DNA of 64,000 nt from Aldrovandia affinis (lineage: Eukaryota; Chordata; Actinopteri; Notacanthiformes; Halosauridae), in contig JAINUG010000048.1 in NCBI GenBank assembly GCA_029706075.1, forward strand, positions 4,458,501-4,522,500. The letters run 5' to 3'. The notes under the pieces are model-generated. The model was not told the origin of the DNA and searched no databases. It saw only the letters and a program-made list of their open reading frames with translations. Below, piece by piece: positions 11,001 through 21,170 of this stretch. The translations under genes were made by a program, and so were the position numbers. The first letter of the stretch is position 1. Every line of letters begins with the position of its first letter.

Positions 11001-14000
11001 AACGAGTTCAAACGGTATGGGACAGAGAGTGAGCAGCATTCCCCACAAGAATATATTTAACTTTGTTTTTTCATTTTATTGGTTGTAAAATTAATATGGA
11101 CATGTTTTGGTTCCTTTTCATATACACTTCCTCATATGGTTCTTATTTTTCTATATAATATAAGTTACATTTTTATATATGAGATATTCCATAGTTGAAT
11201 AAGTACAATAAATATTCAAGAACATGGTATCAACAAGAAACCTCCATTATGATAAGTGTATGTTATGTGTTTTGTGTGCAAACTGCTTTGACCTGGGTCT
11301 CACACCATGCGAGTTCCCTTGTGGAAAAATAAAGTTCTTATCTTAATATCTTAATATCCTGAAATTAGAAAATGGGACAATTATCTTGTAGTATCTGTCA
11401 TGTCCTCAGCACCAAGGCTTTCTCAGTGCAGAGGGCCACATGTCAATGGAGTTATGATGCACTGTGACACTTCCATCAGTAAATGCATCACTTCCTCCAG
11501 GGCCTTTGCAGGAGCCACCATCCATGACTGCTTCAACTGGCTGTCAGTGCTGGTCCTGCTGCCCCTTGAGGTGGCTACCGGGCTGATAAGTCATCTGGCC
11601 AGAGCTGTGGTTCAGTGTTTCCACATCCAGAGTGGAGAGAATGCTCCAGAGCTGTTGAAGATCATCACAGAACCGCTCACTAAGCTCATCATACAGGTAC
11701 ACTATTACTACAATATTACCACTTTATTAGTACTTAATTACCATTGGGCACAAATATGTTTCCTCTTTTATTTGAAGGCTTTCATTCAGCATCGAGTGGA
11801 TATGGAAGGCCACTTTGGCCTCCTTCATTGTCCAAGCTCAGGCTTTGCTTCATTATCCAAGTTGATTATTGAACAGATCCTTGCTTTGTACCTACCATTG
11901 CCATTTGGCCAGCCACCTTTCTGGGCACCCTACTCACATCCCCAAAGGGTGCCTCAAAACCTCTTCCTGGTAATTCTGATAACGTGGTCTGTTCTTTTGC
12001 TGTTTCTCATCCTCCCCCAGCTTGATAAGTCTGTAATTACTGGGATCGCCATGGGAGACGAGAGCCTACGGAACAGGAGCCTGGTGAAAGTTTGGTGCAG
12101 GACTAGTCTGCTTGTGGTAAGACTGGCATAGGTGTGCCTGTGTGTGCCCCATTCTGTGGGGCACACACAGTGCCCCGTATATATACAGTATAAAAATATA
12201 TTATTATTATTGTTGATGTTGTTGTGGTTATTAATGGGTTACATTTATATAGCAACTTTCATCTCAGGATCTCATGCTCTCTCAAACGTCATTCCAGAAT
12301 ATCCTGTAAATGCTCGATTGGGTTCACATCTTGTGACTGAGGATACATATGGATAATGTCAGTGTCATGCTCCTCAAATCACTGGGTGACCACTTGTAGT
12401 CTGTGGATGGGGGCATTGCAATCTTGACAGATACCCCTCTCTGCTGGAAATGAAAGAAATGCTTTAACATGAAAATGTGCCCCACTACTTAACGAACCAC
12501 CAGAACCCTTCACTGTTGGAAACACTGTTGTGTTTAAATGTTTTTGTTCACCACCAGTACATCATCTCTCCCTTTCCAGTCCTCAGTGAATGTGTCCGAC
12601 AGCACTTTCGGCCAGAATGGGAGCACCTCCTGGATGATGCAGAATGTAACGTCACAAGTCAATGTCCAAAAATGTAGGCATTGCATCTGCCAGCTTAGAA
12701 CAGGACACAAAACTGAATACCTGTGAGAGTGAGCAGGTGGAGCTGAGACTTGCTATCCCATGTCCTCTCAGGCAGGCACCTGTTCGTGGACACCCTTATG
12801 TCAGACCTGGCCGTGGGGCTTCTCCTACTCACTGCCTCCTTGGTGGTGCTTTGCACATGCCTGGTGCTGCTGGTCAAGGTCCTCAACTCTCTTCTCAAGG
12901 GTCAGGTGGCCAAAGCCATCCAGAAGGTCATCAACACAGGTGGGTGCCTGCATCCCTTTTACCAGGACATCCAAAACCAGGTCACAGGATGTCCCTGGCT
13001 TTCACTCTAAGCTAAATTATATTTCTCCATGTGTAATGGGCTGTTGATTGATGATTGCTGTTTCAGCACTTTACCTTTTTATGGAAATTTTGAAAAAAAA
13101 TTTGTCCCTGGTTTAGGTGATTAGCAAGATGATTAGCAAGTAATCATCTTGCTAATCACTGCTGCACTTCCATTCACTGCTGCACTTCTGGCAATGTTTT
13201 TATAACATAATTTATAATGATACATTGTTTTGATTGTTACAAACTATTTATATATCTGTATTTGTAAATAAAGCCTTATATGCAGTAATCTCAATCATGA
13301 GCTATATTAATACTATATTAATAGAAAATATAAATATCATTGTAATCTCTTGTCTGAATCAGACAGTTACAATGATCTTCCCTTTAAATCCACTTGACAT
13401 CAGATACCATGCCATGAAAAATGATTATTTAGTATTCATACAAATACTTAATAATCATCAGATCAGTTCTCAGACAGAAAATGCATTCATTTTCTGTAAT
13501 GTGCTGTTTGGAAAATAATGCCTTACATTAAAATAAAGCTTATATTTGCTTGATTGGTTATGACAGGTACAAAAGTACATGTGCTTGGTTAATGAAAATA
13601 AACATCCATCTGTGGAAAGCAAGGATTTCAGAGGCAGGGTTCCTGTCGTTATTGCTGCCCCCTAGCTACGTACCAGGGAAGTTCAGGTTAGCAGTTGTTT
13701 TCAGCCTGTATCTGATGTGCGCCTGTAGCCTGCTGTGTGGCTTGTAGGGTGGAGTATGGCCATTGGCTTGCAGGCAAATATATCGGACATACTCTGCTGC
13801 AGTGCTCCCTGTTTGGTTGTGGGTAGCAAGAGGTGACGCAAGAGCATAGTACGATTCCCTCAGGATCCAACTTGAAAGTCCTGATTTAGATCCTCAGCAC
13901 ATGAGAGAGATCATATCACATGTGAGATCCCCATTATTTTACTGTGATAATCACTCTGTATGTACTTAGATCATGTGTGAAATCCCCAGGTTTACTGTGA

Positions 14001-16572
14001 TAGTACCTCTGTATTTACTTAGATCACGGATGTGTTTACCTCTGGTCTCGTCAGATCACAGACGACTTCTCATCTGGTTACAGTTAGGCTCCTTTCATAC
14101 TGTATACAGAGTATCTGTTTTAACCAAAAAAGTATTTCACATACCACAGCTTTATTGTACAGTGTATCAAGGGTCATTTCATTTCATCAGCACTGAACAG
14201 ATAGGCCTTGAAAAGCAGTCTTATGCAGTTCCCCCTCTCTTCTTCAGATTTCCCCTATCCTTTCGGCTGGCTGACAGGCTATCTGGCCATGCTGGTGGGG
14301 GCGGGAATGACATTTGTTGTCCAAAGTAGTTCCGTCTTCACCTCTGCCATTACCCCTCTAATTGGTGAGTCACCACAAATGTCAATACAGTCGAACACCT
14401 AATATTTCTTTCAGCTGTTTCCGTAAGAATATAACATTTTTTTACAGTGGAATCTTGCTTAATCTTACAATTCTGGATAGATGATATATGCTTTACCAGA
14501 AGAGAGCACAAGGATCATGTTCATAGATGTGAGAATTAAAAAAGTTTCATCTTGTCAAACTACCCCCACCCTCGGTTATGCATTATTTAACTGATAGAAC
14601 CACATTGTTGTGAGTGCAAATTTCATCTTCCAAACTATTTTGCCATTTTGTGAAACCGATGAGTTAATCAAGAAAAAAAGTTCACTTGGATCTACATTAT
14701 AATTAAATCTCCTTCCTGGCATGGAGGCGAGAGGGTCTCCTTCCACACAAATTAATGATGGCTGTAAAATATCGGACGGAAAATGAAGCCCGGCAAAACA
14801 GGTGGGCTCGAAAAACGGGCAATCTGTCATTCTCATTTATATGGCCCTCTGTCACCCCTGACAATCCAAATCAGCAAAGCTCTGGCTACTCCAGCTGACT
14901 GGTAATTAATGGCAGCGCTGTAGAAATCCTCATTAACAAGACCTGGAAGAGAACTCATTAGCTAAGGCCCAGTCCTGTAATTGTTCATAGAACGGCAAAC
15001 CGGGGCAGCAGTTGAGGACCTCATTTCAGTGTTGCGGAGACATAATTATCATGGCTGCATTCACTGCCATGGCCTGAATTTCTCCATTCTTCTTTTTTTC
15101 CCCATTCCTGGATATCTGCATTGCTAAACGTTCATTAAATGTTTTATTTAGTTGAATTTATTCAGCTGAATACTTCACAGCTGGCTCTGCTGTGTTGGTG
15201 AGCTATCATTGAGAGTAATAGGGCTGATGATTATAATGTAATACCACAGTGCACCCCAAAGCACAGACCCCCTCTCCTCACCGATTCAATGACCCCCCAC
15301 CATCCCCACTGTGTTCACAGGTTTGGGCATGATCAGCATCGAGCGTGCCTACCCCTTGACCCTGGGGTCAAACATCGGCACCACCACAACCGCCATGCTC
15401 GCTGCCCTGGCCAGCCCGGGGGACAAACTGGCTGCGGCCTTCCAGGTATGTCTACTCATAGCTGATGAAGTCGCACACTCCCCATGCTGGCGCCTTAGAA
15501 GGCTGGGGCAGAAGCACAGTCCAAGGGCGGTCTCTCTCCCCTCTGTGCAAGTGCAAGAGATGCTGCAATGCTGCATTAGTCATGAAGCACTAATTGGATA
15601 TATGCCTCTGCTGTGCAGTGATTACACACTGGGAAACATATGCTGATACAATTGTAACAATGGAACAAAAACCCTAAAGCTAAGTCATTATCAGTCAGTC
15701 AGTCAGTAACCAGTCAGTCATAAATGCATATTCATACCCACCGAGAACTGCTCTGGATTAGATTCAGACCGCACAAACACAGACCAAATTGCTGTGATGA
15801 TGGTTCGGCCTACTGTTCACAAATGCTGATGAGAGCTTGCTGATTGGATGACTTCCACGTTTTTGGAGAGCATGGGATAACATCTCATTTGCCTTAATCG
15901 TGTGCTGTTCTTAAGGTTTTTTTTTGTCTGAGGCACATAGTGATTTTTCAGAATGAGCTGTGAATCAGAATGATTATGTTTGGTCCCCAGGTCGCCCTGT
16001 GCCACCTCTTCTTCAACATCTTTGGGATCTTGCTGTGGTACCCGCTGCCCATCACACGTCTGCCTATCCGCATGGCGATGATGCTGGGAGAGCGCACCGC
16101 CAAGTACCGCTGGTTCGCCGTGCTCTACCTGATCTTCTGCTTCCTGTTGCTGCCCTCGCTGATCTTTGGCCTCTCCATGGCAGGTTGGCAGGTGATGGTG
16201 GGCGTGGGGGCACCCTTTGCTGGCATCTTGCTCTTCATCTTCCTCGTCAATGCGTTGCAGGCCCACAGCCCGCGCCACCTACCGCAGCAGCTGCAGAACT
16301 GGGACTTCCTACCGGTCTGGATGCATTCCTTCAAGCCTGTGGACAGGCTCATCGCCAAGGCAACGCTGTGCTGTAGCCCTGCCCACATCGAAGATCATGG
16401 TGCTCCACCCAGCCCCGCCCCTTTCACCCCTGACTCTGCCTCTGCCGCTGCCCAGAGGAAATCCCAGATGGCACAAGACAACCCTGCCCTCAGCTATGTG
16501 GATGAGACCCCTTCACGTGGCCCTGTCTTCAAGCTGCGGGGCCTGGAGAGATGCCACAGCACCCCCCTTTAA
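7908..16572 (+). CDS. slc34a1: Type II sodium-phosphate cotransporter, NaPi-IIa-like (complete, 11 coding exons)
   Basis: Membrane protein that brings phosphate into epithelial cells with sodium. Coding exons: 7908-8028, 9126-9260, 9661-9804, 10903-11014, 11501-11696, 12021-12116, 12580-12673, 12772-12939, 14248-14364, 15321-15445, 15991-16572. All introns are GT-AG, phases agree, and the product is 629 residues (family about 640). Two inverted repeats carry QSSST (117-121) and QSSSV (381-385), the substrate-site motifs. Ala174, Ala176 and Asp180 match the triad of electrogenic members (3 Na+ per HPO4). The extracellular loop (about 237-306) has sequons at 254, 272, 281 and 290, and Cys262 and Cys300 at the family disulfide positions. 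The tail has only a CC pair, not the Cys cluster of mammalian NaPi-IIb, and ends T-P-L, a class I PDZ-type ligand. These favour slc34a1 over slc34a2, but the paralogue call is less certain than the family. No frame damage is seen. Confidence 0.93.
8078..8704 (-). mobile_element. Tigger/pogo-like deletion derivative in slc34a1 intron 1
   Basis: The 627-bp element is bounded by terminal inverted repeats, CAGTGGCACCTCGGCCCACA at the left and CAGTGGAACCTCGGCCCGCG (reverse complement) at the right. A TA target duplication lies at 8076-8077 and 8705-8706. The TA duplication and CAGTGG ends are those of the pogo/Tigger branch of Tc1/mariner. Only the start of a transposase gene survives inside, on the minus strand (about 8441 down to 8320). 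It is antisense to slc34a1 and wholly within intron 1. Confidence 0.85.
8320..8441 (-). pseudogene. Tigger-like transposase N-terminus
   Basis: From the ATG at 8441-8439 on the minus strand the product begins [13 protein letters not shown] and continues into [18 protein letters not shown]. This matches the opening of the psq/CENP-B type helix-turn-helix of Tigger transposases. The frame ends about 40 codons in, where the internal deletion removes the rest of the DNA-binding and DDE domains. Confidence 0.65.
9126..9260 (+). CDS. slc34a1: slc34a1 coding exon 2
   Basis: Residues 41-85. Acceptor TTCATTCAG, donor GTAACT, phase 1 to 1. It encodes the pre-membrane segment and first hydrophobic helix ([19 protein letters not shown]), ending in the conserved SSSFQLAGG. 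Confidence 0.92.
9661..9804 (+). CDS. slc34a1: slc34a1 coding exon 3 (first QSSS repeat)
   Basis: Residues 86-133, phase 1 to 1, donor GTAAGT. It contains [30 protein letters not shown] and STSTSIIVS, the first of the two inverted structural repeats that form the Na+/phosphate site. Conservation with vertebrate SLC34 is near complete. Confidence 0.96.
10903..11014 (+). CDS. slc34a1: slc34a1 coding exon 4
   Basis: Residues 134-170, phase 1 to 2, donor GTATGG (weaker than consensus). It encodes the conserved [19 protein letters not shown] segment. Confidence 0.95.
11501..11696 (+). CDS. slc34a1: slc34a1 coding exon 5 (electrogenic triad)
   Basis: Residues 171-236, phase 2 to 0. It opens with [20 protein letters not shown], holding Ala174, Ala176 and Asp180. 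It continues through the loop ending [15 protein letters not shown]. The reading frame stays open through the 324-bp intron 5, which can mislead gene finders. Confidence 0.95.
12021..12116 (+). CDS. slc34a1: slc34a1 coding exon 6
   Basis: Residues 237-268, phase 0 to 0, acceptor CCTCCCCCAG, donor GTAAGA. It contains [19 protein letters not shown] and the conserved Trp-Cys (Cys262), and starts the large extracellular loop. Confidence 0.9.
12140..12168. repeat. Perfect 12-bp hairpin near the exon 6 donor
   Basis: Arms 12140-12151 and 12157-12168 (GTGTGTGCCCCA and its reverse complement) enclose a 5-nt loop. The hairpin begins 24 nt after the exon 6 splice donor. Confidence 0.85.
12240..12475. 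mobile_element. Degraded DNA-transposon remnant in intron 6
   Basis: The stretch around 12250-12420 (for example TGTAAATGCTCGATTGGGTTC) resembles internal parts of old fish Tc1/mariner-type repeats. It also resembles, loosely, the remnant at 59.4-59.9 kb. No ends or duplication can be defined. Confidence 0.3.
12580..12673 (+). CDS. slc34a1: slc34a1 coding exon 7 (glycosylated loop)
   Basis: Residues 269-299 plus one base, phase 0 to 1, acceptor CCCTTTCCAG, donor GTAGGC. It is poorly conserved but has three N-x-S/T sequons (272, 281, 290) and ends in Lys before Cys300, whose codon is split across the next intron. The phase fit on both sides supports the boundaries. Confidence 0.8.
12772..12939 (+). 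CDS. slc34a1: slc34a1 coding exon 8
   Basis: Residues 300-355, phase 1 to 1, 98 bp after exon 7 (the shortest intron). It encodes [19 protein letters not shown], a long hydrophobic helix and [16 protein letters not shown], which is highly conserved in the family. Confidence 0.95.
13117..13159. repeat. Perfect 19-bp palindrome in intron 8
   Basis: Arms 13117-13135 and 13141-13159 are exact reverse complements around the 5-nt spacer GCAAG. A short direct duplication (CACTGCTGCACTTC, twice) follows at once. Confidence 0.9.
13917..14028. repeat. Diverged tandem duplication in intron 8
   Basis: Two copies of an approximately 55-bp unit (AATCCCC or GATCCCC, then TTTACTGTGAT, then CTCTGTAT, then TACTTAGATCA) lie head to tail at about 13917-13970 and 13973-14028. 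Confidence 0.6.
14248..14364 (+). CDS. slc34a1: slc34a1 coding exon 9 (second QSSS repeat)
   Basis: Residues 356-394, phase 1 to 1, acceptor TTCTTCAG, donor GTGAGT. It contains [21 protein letters not shown] and [11 protein letters not shown], the second inverted repeat, matching exon 3 structurally. Confidence 0.96.
15321..15445 (+). CDS. slc34a1: slc34a1 coding exon 10
   Basis: Residues 395-436, phase 1 to 0, acceptor TGTTCACAG, donor GTATGT. It encodes [20 protein letters not shown] and [12 protein letters not shown], strongly conserved. Confidence 0.96.
15991..16572 (+). CDS. slc34a1: slc34a1 last coding exon (C-terminal helices and tail)
   Basis: Residues 437-629, stop TAA at 16570-16572. 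It opens [18 protein letters not shown] and includes [13 protein letters not shown], a helix with [16 protein letters not shown], and the cytosolic tail. The last intracellular loop has Glu470-Arg471 where mammalian NaPi-IIa has the Lys-Arg pair implicated in parathyroid-hormone-driven retrieval. The tail has a Cys-Cys pair at about 520 but no long Cys cluster, a Pro/Ser/Ala-rich segment, and ends H-S-T-P-L. Confidence 0.96.
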   Translation, partial: VALCHLFFNIFGILLWYPLPITRLPIRMAMMLGERTAKYRWFAVLYLIFCFLLLPSLIFGLSMAGWQVMVGVGAPFAGILLFIFLVNALQAHSPRHLPQQLQNWDFLPVWMHSFKPVDRLIAKATLCCSPAHIEDHGAPPSPAPFTPDSASAAAQRKSQMAQDNPALSYVDETPSRGPVFKLRGLERCHSTPL

Positions 16573-17234
16573 GGGGGGGAGGGGGGTTGGTAGGACACTG
16601 CATTGAGATGGAGAAGGGTTTTATATTTTCATACTTTTTGTCATATTTTGCCTGGATGCTGTAAAGGTGTTGAAACAGTACACATATCAATAAGTTGGTG
16701 ATTGAATGCAACGAGAAAGAGAAGAATAGATTTATCTAATTGTAATGCAATTCCCAAAGAATAGTGTTTGCCAATTCAGGGGAGGGATATTCCCTTAAGA
16801 TGCCTTTGCATCGCTTTTTAATATTTTTCTATACAAACTTTAAAGTTTGATCCTTTTAGGATGGCTCTTAATGTTCTGGGTGATCCCAGTGGCCTGGCCT
16901 CTGGCAGAGGCGTAGATCTATGCTTGACTGGAGCTACCACTGTTCTAGATGCTACAGGTGTCATAGGCACACCACCTCCCTGCTTAGAGGAGCTGGAAGC
17001 TGTGTATGTTAACAATGGATCCATTTGTACATACATTCTTTTTAGAATTGTAAAGTTTTTGGTTTTTTTTCTGTTACATTACTAAGCAATCTTGTTTAAG
17101 CTTTTCTTATCAGGTTTCACAAATGGTGCCACATATTATAACCGTGTGAGTGTTTTTCACATGGCCTCAAAAAACCTCAGCAATTTGAATTCACAGCAGC
17201 AAACAGCTAATATAGAAAACATTTAATAAATAAA
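16573..17234 (+). other. Probable slc34a1 3' untranslated region with poly(A) signals
   Basis: The first AATAAA after the stop is at 17225-17230, overlapped by another at 17229-17234. The UTR opens with a G7-A-G6 run at 16573-16586 that can pair with the C6 run just before the stop. The length is inferred from the signal only. Confidence 0.5.
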
Positions 17235-20173
17235 AACAAAGACTCAATCATGGACATTTGTCCAGTGGTTAATAAAGGATCTCCAGAACAGAAATTAGAA
17301 GTAAACAACTGTATTATCCATATTTCTGAGGGGTTTTAAAAATCCATTACTATTTGGAGTGTTTAAGATGTTGCAAGATTTCTCCCAGGAGCTTAGAGAT
17401 CAATCGACACTGCTGTGAGACAGAGGAGCTTGTATAGGTCCTATACTACCCAGGGGTCTATTATTACCACACAGCCCAAACAAACTCTGCATAAGGTTCA
17501 CTTCTCAGTAGAAACCTGAATGGTATCTATTGGGATATATAGTGGGTGAGTCCCTCCTGCTGTAACTCAGAGCAAAGTGTAGGGGACAGGTGTGGTTTTG
17601 ACTTACAAAGTCATTTATTGCTGCTACAACAAGCTGCATAAGAGAGAAACACACAAAACATAAGCTGCAGTTATGTTACATAATTTAATATTCCATATAT
17701 TCCACTCAAGCCTGCCTGCTTTTGGACTGGTAGCTGAATGACCTGGCTTATGAAAAATTAACCCCCTGGGGCGAGGATGAACTTCAATCAAGTCACGTCT
17801 TGTTTGATAGCAAAACGGAAGTTTTGTGAGAAACTAATCAAGAAGAAGCAATGGGGTCATTAGCATTTGGACCTGGGCCAGTTCGCCTTTAGCCAATGAT
17901 GAGAAAGAACACTTTTCCCTCTCTACATCATCCTTACCTTCAAAGCACCTCATATATTTAACCAATTCCCAAAAGGGTCTATTTGGAAGTATCACTTTGG
18001 CTCTGATAATGAAACAAGAACAGTAGAGATTCACAAAAGCCATGTCAGTTCTCTGGTGGCTCTAAATGCCATGAGACTGACTTTCAACACAAAATCCATG
18101 TATATATGCACTGGGGTACTGAATAAACTCCATGCAAGCCATAGGGTCATAACTATAAAGAATAGAAGTGCTGTACTCGGCTGTGTGAAGAATACTATTA
18201 ATGTGCATTTAAAGCATTTAATCCTTGTGTAATCTTTCATATTCTATATACTCCCCATGCCCACAGGGTCCAAAAGGTCACACCCTCACCGCACCCCTAT
18301 GATAAAGCCTCTTAAACCACAAATCTATTTTGCATGAAGAAACAACCCATGACTCATCAACACCTTTTGTTTTTCCTACTTCACAGTGCAGAGAGACTGT
18401 ATTTATTCAGTGTACACCATTCATTTTTACCACAAAACACACATCATTTTTTTTTTTTTGCTGTAATAGAAGTGACAATCTTTGTACCCTGATGGTGTAC
18501 AGCTTTTATAAAAATATAAAAAAGGGCAATGTTTCACTTTTTCTAATGGTAGGGTCACTCCAGGAGAAGTCATTGAATTTCATACTGAAAACAAATCATT
18601 GAGGGGGTTTTCACTGGTGTTAAACTCAGAAATTGGTCTCCAATCAATGGAAATCAAATCAATAGAAAGGACATATATTTTGTTAGATTTTGGAGACTGC
18701 ATTTCCTTTCATTACCATTGCTCTCACATGAAAAAAGAGAGCAAAAGTTCACTCACAAGGCAAGGGAATCTGTTCTGTCCCTTATATTACACACTTTAAT
18801 TATATTATTTATTGGAGTGAGTAACTCATTCTATTGGTGAATATTTAGAAACATTCAGCATTGGTTCCCACAAGTACATTCTGGCAGTAAGCACTAGAGT
18901 CACTTTTTGTATGATACAAATACAATATCTTCAGAGAATAAAATGGAAATACACTGACCTAGTTTCAGTCTTAGCAGACTTAGAGTTTAGACAAAATAAA
19001 AGGTAAATGCAATTCAGTCTGAGAAGACTTAAATTAAATCAAACCAACCATATCCTTATCCATATCCATATCCTCATAAGGACTAATGTGCAGGCTCGAT
19101 GCACTTTTGTTACTCTGACAATGGGAAATGATCTAACTGCTAAGAGTATCTCAGCATAACCAAGTGGTGGGATGTATAAACAATACCTGTAATATCAATA
19201 TTTATTTTCAATAACCACATTTTCAATAATGACAAATTTTCATTGTGCCACACATGCTGGTTCAACCCAAAATATAATCCAAACAGACACATTTGGCTTG
19301 AAAAGATGGGTACTTTGATGGCAAATCAGTCGCATTACATCATAACAATCACTCAAATGATCATTGAATGATCGATGGAGAATGATCTCCATTCTGGGGC
19401 ACCTTTCAGGGCTTTTGAAAAGGCATGGGCTACCACATTTTTTATTTTAAATCAATCTGATAACCTCACGGCAAAATCACATCATTTTATGTGATTTTAT
19501 CCGCATAACTCAAAAACATCATTCATTCAGGTGGGTTAAACAAACTGTATAAACGCCAAATACTGTTAATTAAAATGTAACATATTCATTGTCATGTTGT
19601 GTCATGATCTATATGTTATTTTAGTAAAAACCGAGAATAACAAGCTAGATCTAACCATTCTGGATGGCACCTTTGTATAACAGTATATCATTATGATCCA
19701 CTGGAATTAAAAAATAGTTTACTAGTTACATACTGTAGTTGTCTCCTTTGTTTATTAATGTTACAAATATATAAGTAGTACAGAAACAACTCACCAAAAT
19801 TGACTATTATTTTGACTTATTTCAGGATGGCCTTATGTACATCTTTATTAGTCATCAACAATAGAAAGACCCAAGATTGGGTTCCTCCTGCCTCAGCCAG
19901 CATGTCAAATTAATCAGGAAACATTTAGTCATGTCACATGTGCATGATTTTTGGTTTTAAACTTTCTCACTTCTTTTAATTAATGAGTCTTTCATCTTTA
20001 AACTTAATCCCATAAGATTGCTGATTTGTATTTGATCCATTGTGGCTTTGGAGGTTACGGGCAGTTACAAACACATACCAGCTCCTGTAAGATATAACTA
20101 ATACAGTTTTGGCCATAATAAATCTGCTAGATGTAAGAGACAAAGGAAATCAATAAAGTGTGATCTCTGTGCA
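17235..20173. other. Unassigned AT-rich noncoding stretch
   Basis: No coding exon, RNA gene or recognisable transposon was seen. A T11 run lies near 18450. Confidence 0.5.
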
Positions 20174-20260
20174 CTTGTGTTTGACACAAAAAGGCAAGGG
20201 GCCACATCCAGACTGGCTTTGCTGGATGTGGCCATTTGCTTTGTTTGTGTCAGACACAAG
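20174..20260. repeat. Long near-perfect hairpin (about 38-bp arms)
   Basis: Left arm 20174-20211 and right arm 20222-20260 are inverted copies around a 10-nt loop (GGCCACATCCAG at the loop side, CTTGTGT at the base). As RNA the stem would have one bulge, one mismatch and three G-U pairs over about 38 positions. It could be a foldback element or a pre-microRNA-like hairpin. Confidence 0.8.
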
Positions 20261-20499
20261 AGTCTGTGATGTGAGTAAGGGATAATGGTTTGTTCAATTA
20301 CATCTTCAACATAAATCTAAATGACTTCCACCCAAGGGCCATTTTGTTGACAACCTAGTTGCCCATGCCCAAATTCAACAGTGATTGGTATGAAGTATGA
20401 GGAGCAAACACATGTTCTTGATGTCATATAAAAGTACACAGTCCAACTCTTTATAGAGAAAGTACAGACATAACATGCATTTTCTCTTTTTTATAGAAC

Positions 20500-21170
20500 A
20501 CTGTCGGTGTGGGAGGAGTCAAGGACGCAATGGGTCACTTCACTCAGACCCAAATTACAGAACTTAGGACCCTTCACTTAGGGGTCAAGCAAACCAGTCT
20601 CCGCCATCCTTGGTCCTCCACGGGGTTCTCTGCCAATTGTCAGGGTCTTCTGTTGAACTCAAAAATATAACGCTTAAATACTTTGACTAGAGAAACCAAC
20701 CAAAACGTTCAGGACTAAAATCATATATATGTTTATTTGCAAAGTTTGCAGTTGAGTTACATAGACATTCAGAGTGACAGAATTACCTGCACACAAGGCA
20801 TATCTAGTAAGTCTCACACACTTCCCTATTTCTGTCTAATACTTATACATTTTCATAAAGGCGGGGATGCTGCTCCTTCTCCTTTTGCCCATTGCTATGC
20901 CTGTCTCAGTCCTGCCATCCAATTACTTTCATGCATTCTCCTATCCGTACCTTGTGCAAAGATGTTGCAATACATCTGACCTATGGAGTGGTCACTTTCT
21001 TTCAACATGCTAAAACTTCCATCTTCTGACATTTATCTTGTGGCTAACTGTATTTGCACACTTGAACAATAGTCTTAGCTCTGTCCGTTAGAACAAGATG
21101 TTTCAGCCTTTAAAGGTTTGTCAATCCTTCTGCATTTTCTAACAGAATGTATCATAATATCACACATTAT
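20500..21170 (-). mobile_element. LTR-type retroelement fragment, minus orientation
   Basis: Read on the minus strand, an LTR-like block has a poly(A) signal AATAAA at about 20733. It ends in ...CCTGACA at 20639, followed after three bases by TGGCAGAGAACCCC, which looks like a tRNA primer-binding site. About 110 bp of internal sequence follow (to 20500). The other LTR edge and any target duplication were not found, so the limits are approximate. Confidence 0.4.

Noticed and set aside
11400..12131. 243-codon open frame through exon 5, intron 5 and exon 6
   Set aside because: It is the slc34a1 frame staying open across a 324-bp intron. The intron part has no family similarity and clear donor and acceptor sites flank it.
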